In this document: positions 61,533 to 64,000 of the stretch, one piece after another
How the letters are laid out: the number at the start of each line of letters is the position of its first letter
How positions within the stretch are numbered: the stretch's first letter is position 1
Origin: Thermodesulfatator atlanticus DSM 21156
Lineage (GTDB): Bacteria; Desulfobacterota; Thermodesulfobacteria; Thermodesulfobacteriales; Thermodesulfatatoraceae
Length of the DNA stretch: 64,000 nt
NCBI RefSeq assembly: GCF_000421585.1
Contig: NZ_ATXH01000009.1
Span: 18,229 to 82,228 of the forward strand
Reading direction: 5' to 3'
Position numbers and translations under genes: made by a program
Notes under the pieces: generated by a model
Told to the model about the DNA's origin: nothing
Seen by the model: only the letters and a program-made list of their open reading frames with translations
Database searches by the model: none

Positions 61533-62446
61533 AGGATGTAAACGATGTAGCACCCAAGTAGGATAGCTCCTTCTTTTCTGGTTACGTCTTTGCCTATAAA
61601 GAGCATGGCCCAGGCCAAAAAGAAAAAGCCCATCATCACGCTTAAGTCAAAAGTCACCTCGTGATGAGAAAAGGTAAAGGGTTTTATCAGAGAGGTGCAA
61701 CCGAGTATTGCTAAAACATTCATAATGTTTGAACCAATAACATTGCCAAGGATAATGTCCCCAGCGCGCCGATAGGCAGCCACTAAAGTTGAAAAAAGTT
61801 CAGGAAGGCTTGTCCCCACTGCCACCATGGTAAGGCCGATAACCCTTTCAGAGATACCAAATTTCCGCGCAATACCAACAGCACCTTCTACCAAAAACTC
61901 TGCTCCCTGAGAAAGAAGCGCTACTCCTACGGCCACCCCAGCGATGTAGAGCAAAACTTTTTTCACTTCGGGTTTTTCGTTTTCTGGAGAAGGGGCAGCT
62001 ACGCTTCCTGAGCGCTTAAGTAAAAAAACTAAAAAAACTGCAAGAAAAATAAGTAAAAATAGGCCTTCTAGGCGAGTGAGTTTGCCATCGTAGGCGAAAA
62101 TATAAAGAAGAATTCCGGTAAAGAGCATAAAAGGAACTTCTTGGGTAACAAAGCGAAACGAAGTCTTTAAGGGGCGAATGATGGCCACAAGACCCAGGAC
62201 TAGACCAAGATTGGCGATATTTGAGCCAACCACGTTGCCAAAGGCCACATCTCCGATGCCTTTAAAGCTTGCTACTAAAGTTGCCGCAAGCTCTGGGGCA
62301 GAGGTACCAAAGGCTACAAGAGTAAGCCCTATTACTAATGGAGAAACTCGTAAAAGTAGTGCCAAACGGGTGGCAGAGTTAACTAATGCCTCACCACCGC
62401 CATAAAGCAAAATAATACCTAATACGAGATAGATGAACTCTTTCAT
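61517..62446 (-). CDS. Calcium/sodium antiporter, CaCA family
   Basis: A 309-residue membrane protein with ten predicted helices in two inverted repeats. The alpha repeats carry the ion-binding signatures VAFGTSAPELAATLV and VAVGTSLPELFSTLV, each followed by GNVVGSNIANLGLVLG or GNVIGSNIMNVLAILG. This matches YrbG-type K+-independent exchangers. A short acidic loop (PSPENEKPEVKK) separates the halves. It lies 19 bp downstream of serS on the same strand. Confidence 0.93.
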   Translation of the reverse strand: MKEFIYLVLGIILLYGGGEALVNSATRLALLLRVSPLVIGLTLVAFGTSAPELAATLVASFKGIGDVAFGNVVGSNIANLGLVLGLVAIIRPLKTSFRFVTQEVPFMLFTGILLYIFAYDGKLTRLEGLFLLIFLAVFLVFLLKRSGSVAAPSPENEKPEVKKVLLYIAGVAVGVALLSQGAEFLVEGAVGIARKFGISERVIGLTMVAVGTSLPELFSTLVAAYRRAGDIILGNVIGSNIMNVLAILGCTSLIKPFTFSHHEVTFDLSVMMGFFFLAWAMLFIGKDVTRKEGAILLGCYIVYILYLYR

Positions 62447-62465
62447 GGCAAAGGCTGCTTAAGAT

Positions 62466-63812
<1,347 letters not shown>

Positions 63813-63839
63813 TCAACACTTTAGTTGTCGATAGTTTTT

Positions 63840-64000
63840 CTAGCAAGCTTTAAGGCTTAGCCAGGACGAAACAGAAAGTAGCTTCCGCCGCCTGCGCTTA
63901 AGCCCAAGCTTCTCCCTTAGCTCGGCAAGCGCTTCTTTTACAAACTTCTCCGTGCCTATTACCAAGCCCTCTGAAAAATATCTAATCCTCCGCCGAAAAA
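63840..64000 (-). CDS. Y1-type (IS200/RAYT-like) transposase, C-terminal end
   Basis: A minus-strand frame enters from the right edge and ends at TAG (63842-63840). It reads RIRYFSEGLVIGTEKFVKEALAE, then LREKLGLKRRRRKLL. That pattern (RYFSDGLILGS..FVE...) closes a common group of chromosomal Y1_Tnp transposases. The catalytic HUH and Tyr region lies outside the window, so activity cannot be judged. It lies 94 bp upstream of serS. Confidence 0.6.
   Translation of the reverse strand, partial: FRRRIRYFSEGLVIGTEKFVKEALAELREKLGLKRRRRKLLSVSSWLSLKAC

Overview
This 64 kb chromosomal window comes from a Gram-negative (diderm) bacterium. An almost complete lipid A gene run (lpxD, fabZ, lpxA, lpxI, lpxB) shows an outer membrane. 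The use of lpxI, a DUF6178-like gene, a COG4752 methyltransferase between trmD and rplS, an archaeal-type (Pab1020/Rnl3) RNA ligase and RtcA together suggest a thermophilic anaerobe of the Thermodesulfobacteria/deltaproteobacterial type. That assignment is an inference from gene content only. Coding is dense: six convergent gene pairs abut or overlap by up to 37 bp, and many starts overlap the upstream stop.

Layout. 1-4.1 kb: end of an epimerase, a phosphofructokinase, manC and a metal-efflux-type permease. 4.1-9.3 kb: RNA ligase, a broken MNT/HEPN toxin-antitoxin locus, a decayed RAYT transposase, then dppD-dppF-rtcA. 9.4-14.2 kb: rhomboid protease, membrane-anchored Clp-fold protease, slyD, a Gln/Thr/Glu-rich protein of unknown function and a D-2-hydroxyacid dehydrogenase. 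14.3-18.8 kb: trmD, COG4752, rplS, rnhB, yraN and the DUF6178-like gene in one operon. 18.9-23.5 kb: corA, uppP, a catalytically dead HtrA-like PDZ protein coupled to a methyltransferase, and a LysR regulator. 23.8-29.5 kb: AT-rich EAL-GGDEF gene, initiator tRNA, arsC, and a glycosyltransferase-debranching enzyme pair. 29.5-38.5 kb: asd, recN, a thiouridylase-like gene and the lpx operon including a GnnA-like oxidoreductase. Just upstream of asd is a small zinc-ribbon ORF interrupted by one in-frame TGA. 39-44.6 kb: tRNA-Arg, a DUF1566 pair, amtB with a sigma-54 promoter, and a B12-binding radical SAM protein. 45-56 kb: mscS facing a six-gene operon of exported proteins of unknown function. 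56-64 kb: phosphoesterase, SAM hydrolase, methyltransferase, DciA-like protein, phosphomannomutase, lgt, a Na/Ca exchanger, serS, and the end of a Y1-type transposase.

Two things stand out. The first is the six-gene exported-protein operon (46.0-55.9 kb). Three of its products are large paralogues sharing both an N-terminal and a C-terminal domain, and I do not recognise them. The second is a family of about ten copies of a 70-131 bp MITE-like element. Its ends are GAGACCTTTGCAAAAT and ATTTTGCAAAGGTCTC, it carries an internal 15-bp hairpin, and some copies have 6-7 bp target duplications. One copy supplies the 3' end of a dehydrogenase gene and another lies where a HEPN toxin gene is cut off.

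Other points worth checking are the possible selenoprotein or nonsense mutant upstream of asd, two genes whose ribosome-binding sites point at ATA or ATC start codons, and the paired upstream sites at the amtB sigma-54 promoter.
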